Assembly (NCBI GenBank): GCA_903898755.1
Contig: CAIUGT010000154.1
Span: 1 to 45,542 of the forward strand
Length of the DNA stretch: 45,542 bases
Direction: 5' to 3'
Origin: an uncultured bacterium
GTDB taxonomy: Bacteria > Planctomycetota > Phycisphaerae > Phycisphaerales > SM1A02
The first letter of the stretch is position 1. Each line of letters starts with the position of its first letter. This document shows, in pieces, positions 26,367 to 35,916 of this stretch. The notes under the pieces were generated by a model. It did not search any database. It was not told the origin of the DNA and worked only from the letters and a program-made list of their open reading frames with translations. The position numbers and the translations under genes are program-made.

Positions 26367-27821
26367 TTATTTCTTCGCTTTCGATGTTTTGGCAGGCTTG
26401 TCGCCCGAGGCAGCGCTCTTGCTGGAGGTTCGCTTGGCGGCAACTTCTTTGTTCTGCTGCTCGTTCCATTCCTCGGCGGGCACATCAATAAACTTCGCCT
26501 TTTCCAGAATTCGATCGGCGGTCTTGTGCTCACGGATGGAGTGGGCGAGTTCACCCAGTTTGCCGGCTTTGTCAATTTCATTGCGAAGTTGATCAGGACG
26601 CGTGCCGCGTTGCATGGCAATGCCAGCGATGCGGCCGTTCAGTTCGGCTTCGGTCACATCAATCTTCATCTCTTCCGCAAGGCGGGCAAGAATGAAGAAC
26701 AATTTCAAACGTCGACGTGTGTTGGCGTCGCTCTCGCCGCGAATCTCGGCGAGTTTGGTCTCGACATCGTTTGGATCAACGCCGCGTTGTAGCAAATCCA
26801 TGCGCGCCATTTCCACATTGCGGGTGCTCTGGGCTTGGCTCATTTTTTCCGGAAGCGGGAAATCAACGGCCTCGGCTAAGAATGTGTAAACCTGCTCTCT
26901 TTCGGCGGATTTCTGCTCAGAATCGCGTTGACGTTCAAGCGCCAAACGGACTTGACCCTTCAGATTGTCAACCGTATCAAGTGAAAGTTTTTCGGCCAGG
27001 CCTTGATCATTCAGTGGCTCAATTCGATCCGCATCTTTGACAATAAGTTCAACGCGAATCTTCGCGCCGCGCAAATCCTCGCGCTCGTGCTGCTCTGGAC
27101 CAGTTGTCTCAACGGTGATTGCATCACCGACTTTTTTGCCTTCAACGCGTGGGCCAAGGTCTTCAACCAAAAGGCCAAGAAGTTGACCCTTGCCTTCATC
27201 GGCGGTATCTGGCACAACCACAAGCGCGCGATCATTGGTGAAAAACGGTTCAGCGTCCGCGTTCTTGAACGCCTTCACTTCGCACAACATTCGATCAAGC
27301 GGTTGGAATGGACCTGTGATGCGGGTCGCGTTGCCAAAGCGATAGCCTTGGCGGCGAATTTCAAGGTCAACGTGCTCATCCTTAATTTCAAATATGGGGC
27401 GCTTGACTTCAATGCCGTCAGTATTTGGAAGCGTGAATTCAGGAGCGACTTCAACTTCAATGCTGAAGATGAAAGGCTTTCCAACTTCAAGCGCCACGTC
27501 GCGGCACTCCGGAGTCATCTCTGGATTGCCAACGGGTTGCAACTTGTTGGCTTCGATGGCTTGCCCATAGGCCTCCGAAAGAATTTGATCGCGAGTTTCT
27601 TTGAGCAGTGCGTCGCCGAAGCGGCGTTGCAGAAGTTCACGCGGCGCGCGGCCTTTGCGGAAACCTGGAAGGGCGGTTTCATTTTTCAATGAGCCGAAAC
27701 CGGTCTCAAGCCGAGCCTTCACGGCTGCGGCCGAAACAGTGACCGTGATTTTTTTGCGGGCTGGACCCGCGTCTTCAATTTTGACCTGATTGGATTCGAC
27801 GGTTGCTGCTGATGTGCTCAT
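26367..27821 (-). CDS. tig: Trigger factor (ribosome-associated chaperone)
   Basis: Trigger factor binds the ribosome exit site and shields nascent chains. The 484-residue protein has the N-terminal ribosome-binding domain, including the signature loop GFRKGRAPRELLQRRFG (about residues 54-70), a central PPIase-like region with ARITGPFQPLDRMLCEVKAF-type strands in a diverged form, and a long helical C-terminal domain (about 265-440). The Lys/Ser/Ala tail (last 30 residues) is low-complexity. The gene is in the cluster with clpX, as in many bacteria, though two small genes intervene or flank. AGAGAG lies before ATG 27821. Confidence 0.93.
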   Translation of the reverse strand: MSTSAATVESNQVKIEDAGPARKKITVTVSAAAVKARLETGFGSLKNETALPGFRKGRAPRELLQRRFGDALLKETRDQILSEAYGQAIEANKLQPVGNPEMTPECRDVALEVGKPFIFSIEVEVAPEFTLPNTDGIEVKRPIFEIKDEHVDLEIRRQGYRFGNATRITGPFQPLDRMLCEVKAFKNADAEPFFTNDRALVVVPDTADEGKGQLLGLLVEDLGPRVEGKKVGDAITVETTGPEQHEREDLRGAKIRVELIVKDADRIEPLNDQGLAEKLSLDTVDNLKGQVRLALERQRDSEQKSAEREQVYTFLAEAVDFPLPEKMSQAQSTRNVEMARMDLLQRGVDPNDVETKLAEIRGESDANTRRRLKLFFILARLAEEMKIDVTEAELNGRIAGIAMQRGTRPDQLRNEIDKAGKLGELAHSIREHKTADRILEKAKFIDVPAEEWNEQQNKEVAAKRTSSKSAASGDKPAKTSKAKK

Positions 27822-27872
27822 TGGTATCTCTCTTTGATGAATTCAAGCGAAGGCTTGAGGGTGGGAAAGTAT

Positions 27873-27906
27873 ATGAAAACGAACCCGTCTTGAGGGACGG
27901 GTTCGT
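27873..27906 (-). terminator. Intrinsic terminator of glnN
   Basis: An 11-bp perfect stem ACGAACCCGTC/GACGGGTTCGT (27879-27906) continues on the minus strand into TTTTCATAT. It lies 57 bases after the glnN stop and before tig, so it separates the two transcripts. Confidence 0.8.
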
Positions 27907-27962
27907 GCAAGAATTCATGGAATGTTCTGAAAAACTTGAAATCAGCGCAAAATAATTCTGCT

Positions 27963-30125
27963 TTAGCGATTCAGCAACATCTCGGCGTAGGTTGGAAGGG
28001 TCCAAAGCTCGTTTGGAACCCATGGTTCAATGGCGTCACAAGCTAGGCGAGTTTGCGCCATGGCGGGCACGACTTCGTCTCGAACTTGGCGCATGTGCTT
28101 AGTGAAATCCGCAACATGTTTACATTCCGCTTGCTCAAGTTTCTCAAGAGCGGCGCGTAAGTTGGAGACGTTTTTCATCCAGGATTTCAGCGCGGCCTCA
28201 TCTTCAGGGCATTCAACACCGGCCGCGTGGCAGGCGCCAACATTGTCGGCCAATTCCGCTTGCCATTTGCTGGCGATTGGCAACACGCTTTTCTTCACCA
28301 TGGTGATTAGCGTTCGCGCTTCAATGCGAACAACCTTGACATAGGTTTCCATCAACACTTCAGAGCGGGCGTTCAATTCAACGCTTGAAAGCACATGGTA
28401 TTTGGCGAACAAATCGCGCGCCTGTTTGGTTGCGAAACATGGAAGCGCTTCGGCGGTGCTTTGCATGTTTGGCAAACCGCGCTTGGCGGCTTCCTTGTGC
28501 CAGGCTTCTGAATAGCCATCGCCGTCAAAACAAACGCGACGGTGCTTCTGCACGATGTCTTTCAGCACGTTGCGCACTGTGCTTTCCATTTTGGCTTGCG
28601 ATGGATTTTTGCCGGCTTTCTTCTCTAGTTCTGTGGCGACAAAATCCAAGCTCTCAGCGATCATGGTGTTGAGAACCGTGTTTGGCCATGCAACGCTCTG
28701 GCTACTGCCCACGGCGCGGAACTCAAACTTATTGCCCGTGAACGCAAATGGACTGGTTCGATTGCGATCACTTGCCGCGCGTGGAAGAAGTGGCAGCGTC
28801 TTCTCGCCTAGATCCAGGTTGCCTCCACGAATTGTTTTCTTTGGCGCACCAGAATCAAGTTGATCCAAAATGTCCGTGAGCATGGAGCCCAGATAAATAC
28901 TCATGATCGCTGGCGGCGCTTCATTGGCACCCAAGCGGTGGTCGTTGGCGGCCGTTGCAATACTGGCGCGCAGCAGATCGGCGTGCGTGTCAATAGCGCG
29001 GATGACGGCGCACAAGAATGTGAGGAATTGCAGATTGTTGTGTGTTTCCTCGCGTGGATCAAGCAGATTTACGCCCGTGTTGGTGGACAAACTCCAATTG
29101 TTGTGCTTGCCGCTGCCGTTGACGCCGGCGAAAGGCTTCTCGTGAATCAAGCACTCAAAGCCGTGCTCGCGCGCGGTCATGCGCAAAATGTGCATGCACA
29201 ACATTTGATGGTCGGCGGCAATGTTCGCGTTTTCGTATGTCGGCGCAATTTCATACTGACCCGGCGCGACTTCGTTATGGCGCGTCTTCACTGGAATGCC
29301 AAGTTCAAACAGGCGCGTCTCGGCGTCGGTCATGAAACTAATCACGCGATCTGGAATGGCGCCAAAGTAATGGTCATCAAGTTGATGACCCTTGGGCGCA
29401 GGCGCGCCAATGAGTGTGCGGCCAGTGATGACCAAGTCAAGACGCTCGTTGAACAATTCTCGGTCGACCAAAAAATATTCCTGTTCACAACCAAGCGTGG
29501 TGATGACTTGCGTCACGCCGGTGTCGGTGCCGAAAAATTTCAGAACGCGCAGCGCCTGATTGTTTACCGCGCGAATGGAACGCAGCAGTGGAGTCTTCTT
29601 GTCCAGCGCTTCGCCGGTCCAACTGACGAACGCGGTTGGAATGCACAGCGTGGTGACGCCGCTTGGATTTCGCAGCAAAAAGGCTGGACTGGTTGCGTCC
29701 CACGCGGTGTAGCCGCGGGCTTCGTAGGTGTCGCGAATTCCACCAGATGGAAAACTGCTGGCATCTGGTTCACCTTGGATCAGTTGTTCGCCGGAGAGTT
29801 TTTCAATCGCCGTGCCATCTCCTAAAATGGACAGGAAGGCGTCGTGCTTCTCAGCCGTCATGCCGGTGAGTGGTTGGAACCAGTGGCAATAATGCGTGGC
29901 GCCATTTTCAACCGCCCAATCTTTCATTGCAACGGCAACAGTGTTTGCCACGGCGGGATCAAGCGAGCGACCATCATGAATGGTTCGCTGAATGCTTGCG
30001 TACACATCGCTGGGCAAACGCTTGAGCATGGTGTCGCCGCAAAATGTCAGCGTTCCAAAAACATCGCTGGCGCGGACATTGTTGATCATGGCTGAATTGT
30101 GATTCGACGTGCGCATTTGGGACAT
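27963..30125 (-). CDS. glnN: Glutamine synthetase type III (GlnN)
   Basis: This enzyme joins ammonia to glutamate and is the main nitrogen-assimilation step. The 720-residue length and the marks of the type III family are clear: [22 protein letters not shown] near residues 67-88 (in two parts), [27 protein letters not shown] across two stretches, [17 protein letters not shown], and [14 protein letters not shown]. All five metal/substrate motifs of GSIII appear intact. ATG 30125 has AGGA seven bases upstream. The 170 bases before it contain AT-rich TATATA-like sequence near 30221-30232 that may be part of the promoter. It appears to stand alone as a monocistronic unit. Confidence 0.96.
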   Translation of the reverse strand: MSQMRTSNHNSAMINNVRASDVFGTLTFCGDTMLKRLPSDVYASIQRTIHDGRSLDPAVANTVAVAMKDWAVENGATHYCHWFQPLTGMTAEKHDAFLSILGDGTAIEKLSGEQLIQGEPDASSFPSGGIRDTYEARGYTAWDATSPAFLLRNPSGVTTLCIPTAFVSWTGEALDKKTPLLRSIRAVNNQALRVLKFFGTDTGVTQVITTLGCEQEYFLVDRELFNERLDLVITGRTLIGAPAPKGHQLDDHYFGAIPDRVISFMTDAETRLFELGIPVKTRHNEVAPGQYEIAPTYENANIAADHQMLCMHILRMTAREHGFECLIHEKPFAGVNGSGKHNNWSLSTNTGVNLLDPREETHNNLQFLTFLCAVIRAIDTHADLLRASIATAANDHRLGANEAPPAIMSIYLGSMLTDILDQLDSGAPKKTIRGGNLDLGEKTLPLLPRAASDRNRTSPFAFTGNKFEFRAVGSSQSVAWPNTVLNTMIAESLDFVATELEKKAGKNPSQAKMESTVRNVLKDIVQKHRRVCFDGDGYSEAWHKEAAKRGLPNMQSTAEALPCFATKQARDLFAKYHVLSSVELNARSEVLMETYVKVVRIEARTLITMVKKSVLPIASKWQAELADNVGACHAAGVECPEDEAALKSWMKNVSNLRAALEKLEQAECKHVADFTKHMRQVRDEVVPAMAQTRLACDAIEPWVPNELWTLPTYAEMLLNR

Positions 30126-30295
30126 GTCATTTCCTAATTTCTGTTGATGTTCATTTCAATCCAAATTGGCCACCAAAGTGGGAGCCACATGGATTGAGAG
30201 AATAGCAATGTTGGCAAGTGAATTGATATATAAAACAAGCGTATTTGTTGAATAGTGCGCAGTGGAAGCGGCTGAGTGCCCCGCAATGAATGGAC

Positions 30296-32044
30296 TTAGC
30301 CCAAGATACTGCGCCGCCGATTCACATAGTCCCACACTACAAATCGATCCAAGTCTTCACCGCCGGCGAACATGACTCGGCCTCCGGTGCTTTGCGCCAT
30401 ACGTTGTGCGAATGAGACATCTTCTTCTGTTTGGCTCCATGAAGGCAGCAAAATAATGTTGATGGTTATTCCCTCGCGCTGGCAGAGCATGGCTTCGCGC
30501 ATGGTTGCTTTTTCCGTGCGCGGGTCTGGCGGATAAAGAAGGAATAACGTGCTGCCTTCAAAGTGCGCGGTTGGAAGTCCATCAGTGATGAGAATGATTT
30601 GCTTGTTGGGGGTGTCTTGCGCAGAAAGAAATTGGCGACCCAGTTGCATGGCGCGCTGAATGTTTGTGAAGTGAAGCGGCAGATCTGATTCCGTGACGCG
30701 TGGGTCGGATAGATCGGCTTTCAGCCTGACCACGGAACTATTGATTGAGACCACTTTGGGCATGAGCGCGGGCACATCGGAAATTGCGACGGCTTTGGCC
30801 AGTGAATACATCTCGATCAGTTGTAGAAAGTCGCCGGGATATTCGCTGCGAATCAGTCCGTCCAAGGCCAGCGCCATTTTCTTGCAAGCCACGTATTGCC
30901 CGCCATAACGCATGGATCCCGACATATCCATGAGCACGGCTGTGGCCGCCTTGGGCGAACGGCGAGTGCGATGCACTTCAATGTCCTCGCTGCGAATATG
31001 CAGCGGGCCAGGCGTGCGCGGGCCAGTTTGATTGGCGCGTTCACGCAGCAGCGCGTTGATGAATGTTTGCGGCACATCCATTGCGGCGGGGGAGTCTCCA
31101 AATTCGTAAGCGCGTGTTGACGGAAGTTCAACCGCTCCATCATTGGTCAACACGCCTTCGTGTCGACCCGAGCGCGCGGCTTGCAGTGAAGAAAAAATTG
31201 TTTTCAACAGGCGGCTTTGATAAATACGCATGGCCTTGGGAGAAAGTTTGAACCCTTTGCCGTCTTGTTCCAGACCTTGTTGCTCAGCCAGTAGTTTGGC
31301 TTGCTCCTGAATTCGCTTGGCAATTTCGCGCAAATCACTCATGTCTTGTTCTTGTGCGAAACGACTCAGCGCTTCCATGTCAATCTTCGCAACCTTGGCG
31401 TTCTTCATGGCCTCTTCGATTTGTGCAAGCAGGCGATCGATGGTTTCCAATTCCTCCTTGATGGCCAGCGCTTTCTCCACATTCATTGTTGTGGCGCCGG
31501 TGAACGCGTACTTGGAGGCCAGTGATTCCACTTGATAGCGCTCGCCAAGGCGTTCAATAAGTTGCAGTAAACGCCGCGCAAACAAGCTCTTTTCCTCCAC
31601 GCGGTACCAAAGTTTTTCCAAGTCGCGCAGTTGCTCTTCTTTCACCAGTGATCGGAACTTTTTTTCAAGCTCTGGAGGCGGTTGGATTTTCGCAGCAAGC
31701 TCTTGAAAAATATTCGCTGCCCCTTCGCGCACTGAATCCGTCTGATAGGTGGCCAGAATTTTTGCTTTGCGCTCCTGCAACATGCGTCGCAGTGATTCCA
31801 AACTTGGACCAAGGCCATTGATTGAAGCGGGGTCAATCTCGATCGCGTCGGCAAGTTCTTCGGGCGTGAAGCGGCGCATCGAACCGTACATCATCATGTG
31901 ATTGAAGGCCGCTCCAACCGCGTCGGGCGCTTCTGATCGCGGTGGCGGAAATTGAATCGGATCAAATTTTAAATAGGTGTGCAATACGCCGCCGAGAGAT
32001 TTTTGCCCTGCGTCATGATCACTCACTGGTTTCTTGGCGGGCAC
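30296..32044 (-). CDS. VWA-domain protein (AAA+/VWA pair)
   Basis: The 582-residue protein has a helical N-terminal two-thirds and a C-terminal von Willebrand A domain with an intact metal-ion site: D-x-S-G-S at about residues 373-377 (VLMDMSGSM), and LITDGLPTAHFEG further on. Such VWA proteins work with a MoxR/ChlI-type ATPase in metal insertion or complex assembly. I choose GTG 32044 because GAGGTG lies about ten bases upstream and it begins two bases after the AAA+ stop; the frame extends further upstream only inside that gene. The N-terminal part contains a likely coiled coil (about 150-270). Substrate unknown. Confidence 0.82.
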   Translation of the reverse strand: MPAKKPVSDHDAGQKSLGGVLHTYLKFDPIQFPPPRSEAPDAVGAAFNHMMMYGSMRRFTPEELADAIEIDPASINGLGPSLESLRRMLQERKAKILATYQTDSVREGAANIFQELAAKIQPPPELEKKFRSLVKEEQLRDLEKLWYRVEEKSLFARRLLQLIERLGERYQVESLASKYAFTGATTMNVEKALAIKEELETIDRLLAQIEEAMKNAKVAKIDMEALSRFAQEQDMSDLREIAKRIQEQAKLLAEQQGLEQDGKGFKLSPKAMRIYQSRLLKTIFSSLQAARSGRHEGVLTNDGAVELPSTRAYEFGDSPAAMDVPQTFINALLRERANQTGPRTPGPLHIRSEDIEVHRTRRSPKAATAVLMDMSGSMRYGGQYVACKKMALALDGLIRSEYPGDFLQLIEMYSLAKAVAISDVPALMPKVVSINSSVVRLKADLSDPRVTESDLPLHFTNIQRAMQLGRQFLSAQDTPNKQIILITDGLPTAHFEGSTLFLLYPPDPRTEKATMREAMLCQREGITINIILLPSWSQTEEDVSFAQRMAQSTGGRVMFAGGEDLDRFVVWDYVNRRRSILG

Positions 32045-32046
32045 GC

Positions 32047-33492
32047 TTATTTCACCTCGTAAGAAGTCCGTCCATGTTTCTGTGAGCGTGAAATTCGATC
32101 GGTGGCATGCAATCCCGCAAGCACAAACTCCACACAACTGGCGCGCACGGCGGGGTCCTTTGATGCGTTGACTTCAAAGGCTTTGTCCCACGCCGGCGGA
32201 ACGCGTTGTAGACGCTCGGCGTAGGTGGAGCTTGGAATCAAATCGCCAACCTCAATCTTCACGCCTTTGGCGAAAATCTCGGCAATTTCGCCCAATCCGT
32301 GCTCATCCACATACTCCTGAAATACAACTCCCACGGCCTCTGCAATGATGGAGTCCAACACTTGCTTTTCGTTCATTTGGTGGCTGCCCATGAGATCAAG
32401 TTCAAGTTTGCCAGCCGAACTTGAATACAGATGCGCAAGGTCACTGATGCGCGGCACCGCTGGAGTTTCGCCAAGTTGAATTGCGCGGCGACGCGCGTTG
32501 GCAACCATGGTGCGCCAATTGCTGGAAGAAAATCGCGCGCTTACTCCGCTGGAAGAATCAATGAAACGGCTGGCCCTAGCTTGGATGGAAATCTGCTCGA
32601 TGATTTCATCCATGAATGGTGGAACCACAACTGGATACGCGCCGCCCAAATCAATATCGGCCTCTTGGCGGGTGATTTGAATTCCAAGCGCTCGCTCGCG
32701 CGGGTAGTGCGTCTGAATGACGCTTCCAATTCGGTCCTTCAATTGTGGAATGACTTTTCCCGAGCGGTTGTAGGTACTTGGATTTGCCGAGAACAAAACC
32801 AAAACATCCAGATCAAACCGGATGGGGTATCCGCGAATTTGCACGTCGCGTTCCTCAAGCACATTGAACAAGCCAACTTGCACCAACTCATCCAAGTCGG
32901 GCAATTCATTCATGGCAAAAATTCCACGATGCGTGCGTGGAATTAAGCCAAAATGAAGCGCGTCTTCGCTGCCCATTCCGGCTCCAAAAGCCATTTTTGC
33001 TGGATCGATCTCGCCCACCACGTCGGCGAATTTTGTTCCTGGTGCCAAACGCTCAGCGTAGCGGTCCTCGCGTCTCCACCATGCGATTGGAATCTTGTCG
33101 GCTGGCGTGTTGGCCAACATGGCGCGGCCCATTTGTGTGATGGGCTTGGTGGGATCTTCGTGAACAGGGCAGCTTGGAATATCCATGTAAGGAAGTTCAG
33201 CATCTAGAAATCGAATCAGCGAGCGCATGAGTCGACTCTTGCCCTGACCCTTCTCGCCAAGGAACAACATGTCGTGGCCAGCAATCATTGCGTTGACAAT
33301 TTCTGGAAGCACCGTGTCTTCGTAGCCCACAATGCCGGGGAAAAGATTTTCTTTGGCCGCCAACATGCGGGTCATGTTTTCGCGCAACTCTTCTTTCACA
33401 GTGCGGCTGCGCCAGCCAGACTTCATCAATGCGGAAAGTGTGCGGGGAAGATCTTTCGAGTGTGTTGAGGCGGCGGGTGTGGCTGTTGTCAT
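32047..33492 (-). CDS. MoxR/ChlI-like AAA+ ATPase
   Basis: The 481-residue ATPase has Walker [10 protein letters not shown] at 79-87 and a Walker B region reading [13 protein letters not shown] (190-202), with Asn195 where most AAA+ proteins have Asp. [25 protein letters not shown] and [25 protein letters not shown] give sensor 1 and the arginine finger region as in magnesium-chelatase I subunits. The Asn form with NELPDL is, to my recollection, usual in this long ChlI-like subfamily. It is followed after two bases by the VWA gene, so both products probably form one machine. No chlorophyll or cobalamin genes are nearby, so chelatase activity is not implied. Confidence 0.85.
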   Translation of the reverse strand: MTTATPAASTHSKDLPRTLSALMKSGWRSRTVKEELRENMTRMLAAKENLFPGIVGYEDTVLPEIVNAMIAGHDMLFLGEKGQGKSRLMRSLIRFLDAELPYMDIPSCPVHEDPTKPITQMGRAMLANTPADKIPIAWWRREDRYAERLAPGTKFADVVGEIDPAKMAFGAGMGSEDALHFGLIPRTHRGIFAMNELPDLDELVQVGLFNVLEERDVQIRGYPIRFDLDVLVLFSANPSTYNRSGKVIPQLKDRIGSVIQTHYPRERALGIQITRQEADIDLGGAYPVVVPPFMDEIIEQISIQARASRFIDSSSGVSARFSSSNWRTMVANARRRAIQLGETPAVPRISDLAHLYSSSAGKLELDLMGSHQMNEKQVLDSIIAEAVGVVFQEYVDEHGLGEIAEIFAKGVKIEVGDLIPSSTYAERLQRVPPAWDKAFEVNASKDPAVRASCVEFVLAGLHATDRISRSQKHGRTSYEVK

Positions 33493-33616
33493 TGGTGTGT
33501 GCTTGTGTTGATGGTCAAGGGATCAAATAAAATGCATCTGCATGCGGGAATGTGTCTTGCATCCTAGGCACGCATGTCGACCAGTGGTTATATAAAATAG
33601 ATTGCAAAAAGCGGTG

Positions 33617-34747
33617 TTATTTGCGTTTTCGCTTATGGCCGTCAAATTGGTTGCCGAGCCACCCGCGGCGCCAAAAAATAATCAGAAAGATTGCTGCAAC
33701 AGACGTCATCAATCCCAAAGCAAAGGGATAACCGTAAGTCCATTTTAATTCCGGCATGTTCCAATCGCTTTTTTCCATGTCGAAGTTCATTCCATAAATA
33801 CTGGCTATGGCGCCAACAGGAATGAAAATAGTTGCGACGACGGTCAGAAATTTATTGACCTCGCCAAGGCGATTGCTGGCGGAGTTGAGATACAACTCCA
33901 TCAAGTCGCTGGCCATCATGCGGTCGGTCTCGATTAAATCCATCAAGCGAGCGACATGATCCGCGGCATCGCGCAAGTAGGGGCGCAAGTCTTGCCCCCA
34001 CACATGCTCCATGGTGGTCATATTCAAAATAGCGTCGCGCATGGGCCAGACGGCGCGGCGCACCCGCATTAAATTTACTTTCACGGCGCGTATGTCAAAG
34101 ATTTGTGAATTCTTTGATTCCTCCATGATGCGAGCCTCCAACGAATCAAGCGAATCACCCATGTTGCTGACAATTGGAAAGAAGGCGTCAATGACCGTAT
34201 CCACCAAGGCGTACGCCAAATAGGCCGCGTTGCTAATGCGCACACGGCCCTTTTTTTGGCGGATTCTATTGCGAATGACCTCCAAGCAATCTCCGGGGGC
34301 GGTTTCCTGAAAGCTGACCACGCAGCGTTCGCCTAAATACAAACACAATTGCTCGGTCGTGAATTCATGTTGATGTTCGACGGGGTGCGGCATGGGCACA
34401 ACAATAAATGTCGCATGGCCGTCGTACTGTTCAACCTTCGCACGTTGGGAAGTGTCGGCAATATCCTCCAGAGCAAGTGGATGAATATTAAAAATTTGCG
34501 CGATCGATCTCAGCGTTGATTCGTCACCAAGGCCATCTACATTTAGCCAGACCAGCGGCCACTTCTGCATGAACTCTTTCACCTCATCAGGGTGCTGCAG
34601 TGTTCGCTCCTCAAAACTTTCAGGCGAGTATCCAAACACCGTGAGGACCGGCTTTGGGGACTCTGGATCAATGATCAGCGTGCCCGGAGGAAGATTGAGA
34701 TTGGGCATTGCCAATTCGTTTTCACTTCTTTTGGAGAAGATCTGCAT
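33617..34747 (-). CDS. corA: CorA family magnesium/cobalt transporter
   Basis: CorA proteins are pentameric channels that import Mg2+ (or Co2+). The 376-residue protein has the long cytoplasmic domain with coiled-coil stalk, then two C-terminal membrane helices (about 305-325 and 340-362). The signature YGMNF is present in SIYGMNFDMEK, right after the first helix. A Lys/Arg-rich tail ends the protein. ATG 34747 has no clear ribosome site. ATG 34708 (MPNLNL), thirteen residues on, is an alternative. It follows the small membrane-protein gene by 27 bases. Confidence 0.92.
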   Translation of the reverse strand: MQIFSKRSENELAMPNLNLPPGTLIIDPESPKPVLTVFGYSPESFEERTLQHPDEVKEFMQKWPLVWLNVDGLGDESTLRSIAQIFNIHPLALEDIADTSQRAKVEQYDGHATFIVVPMPHPVEHQHEFTTEQLCLYLGERCVVSFQETAPGDCLEVIRNRIRQKKGRVRISNAAYLAYALVDTVIDAFFPIVSNMGDSLDSLEARIMEESKNSQIFDIRAVKVNLMRVRRAVWPMRDAILNMTTMEHVWGQDLRPYLRDAADHVARLMDLIETDRMMASDLMELYLNSASNRLGEVNKFLTVVATIFIPVGAIASIYGMNFDMEKSDWNMPELKWTYGYPFALGLMTSVAAIFLIIFWRRGWLGNQFDGHKRKRK

Positions 34748-34774
34748 GGTGGCAGGCTAACTCCGCAAATGAAT

Positions 34775-35227
34775 TCACTCAATCACTTGGGCTGTGAATT
34801 TCCAAAACAAATAAATCATGCCCATGGCGACCGCGGCTCGCGCGCTCCATGCCACTGTTCGAATCCAATTTGTCGCAACAAGTTGAGCGTGCGTATCCGC
34901 ATCAAAACCCTGCAAAAGAATCGTATGACAGGGCACTTGTAGCAAAAACGTGCTCAACCAAATCACCACCACCAAAGCCAGTCCACACCAAGTGAGCCAT
35001 GCGGGAATAGCCGGCGGACGATTCACCACCAAAAGAATGCAGCACGCAAGTTCCATCAACATGGGAATAGCCACGATGGGCGTGATCCACCGCGAATGCA
35101 GTTGTTCGTACTGCGCAAAGGCCTCGCGGCTCACATGGCGCATGAGTGGATAGTGCACGATTTGAATCAGCCAAATTAAGCCCATGAGATAGAGCGAAGC
35201 GGAGGCTTGAATAAGAAGAAGCGTCAT
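34775..35227 (-). CDS. Small integral membrane protein, four helices, unknown function
   Basis: From ATG 35227 the 150-residue protein has four predicted membrane segments: about 1-24 (ASLYLMGLIWLIQIVHYPL), 48-68, 76-95 and 125-145. The IVHYPLM motif at the end of the first helix and the LHSRWITPIVAIPMLMELA segment recur in a widespread family of bacterial membrane proteins without assigned function (recollection). Six upstream codons to TTG 35245 are open but unnecessary. It reads into corA with 27 bases between, so the two may be co-transcribed. Confidence 0.75.
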   Translation of the reverse strand: MTLLLIQASASLYLMGLIWLIQIVHYPLMRHVSREAFAQYEQLHSRWITPIVAIPMLMELACCILLVVNRPPAIPAWLTWCGLALVVVIWLSTFLLQVPCHTILLQGFDADTHAQLVATNWIRTVAWSARAAVAMGMIYLFWKFTAQVIE

Positions 35228-35380
35228 GGAAATGGATTTCGTCAAATGATACGCTTTTGATTGAAATGAATTTGAAAGAGATGCACGGTCTAGCCAAAGT
35301 AATTCACTCTCGATTGTGTTCGACGCGATAATCGTTGATCCGCAAAATCCTACGCACGCAACTCGGCGCGCGCAAAGTCC

Positions 35381-35863
35381 TCATGCCACCACCAAGAATT
35401 GCAATTCATCCGTTTCCGTGTCCAGCAAAGCAACAGTGAACTCACTTGCGCGATGTAGCGCCCCCGGATTAATAATGCGAGTGGCCCCGTGGCGTTCGTC
35501 GCGGCACACATGCGTGTGTCCATGTAGCAAATAATCCACGCCCTCATTCAACGCCGCCGCGACGCAATCCGAATCATGGCCATGCGTCATGGCAAATCTG
35601 CGGCCGCCACATTCAAAACGCGCCAGGGGATGCTTCACAAGCACGCCTAATCCAAGCGCATATCGGCTAAGAACACGCCAATCTGGATCGCAATTGCCAA
35701 ACACCAAATGCGCTGTGATTCCTGCCAGTTGATCAATGACCTGCTCAGTTTCAATGTCGCCGCAGTGGGCGAGTTGGTTTGCGCCCTTGGCAAGCAGTAA
35801 TTGCACGGCTTTATATGTGCGCTCGTGCCGACCGTGACTGTCTGAGAGAATTCCAAGTTTCAC
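35381..35863 (-). CDS. YfcE/MJ0936-type metallophosphoesterase
   Basis: This 160-residue calcineurin-like phosphoesterase keeps all metal-binding motifs: D-x-H in LSDSHG (7-10), GDIE at about 35-38, GNCD at 56-59, THGHDSD near 93 and GHTHV near 114. The short single-domain form matches YfcE and MJ0936, Mn2+-dependent phosphodiesterases that hydrolyse model substrates; the true substrate is not known. It is divergent from gltX with 53 bases between and is separated by 153 bases from the membrane-protein gene downstream. Confidence 0.88.
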   Translation of the reverse strand: MKLGILSDSHGRHERTYKAVQLLLAKGANQLAHCGDIETEQVIDQLAGITAHLVFGNCDPDWRVLSRYALGLGVLVKHPLARFECGGRRFAMTHGHDSDCVAAALNEGVDYLLHGHTHVCRDERHGATRIINPGALHRASEFTVALLDTETDELQFLVVA

Positions 35864-35916
35864 GCATGCATGGTGGCGTCAAAGTAGGTGTGTGGCAAGT
35901 TGGTTAGGATTTGCAC

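Noticed and set aside
28860-29825. 321-codon open frame antisense to glnN
   Set aside because: It is a shadow of a long conserved gene with no independent start signal or motif.
32045-32137. Upstream extension of the VWA protein to 32137
   Set aside because: It overlaps the AAA+ gene. GTG 32044 has a good ribosome site and a two-base spacing to the AAA+ stop.
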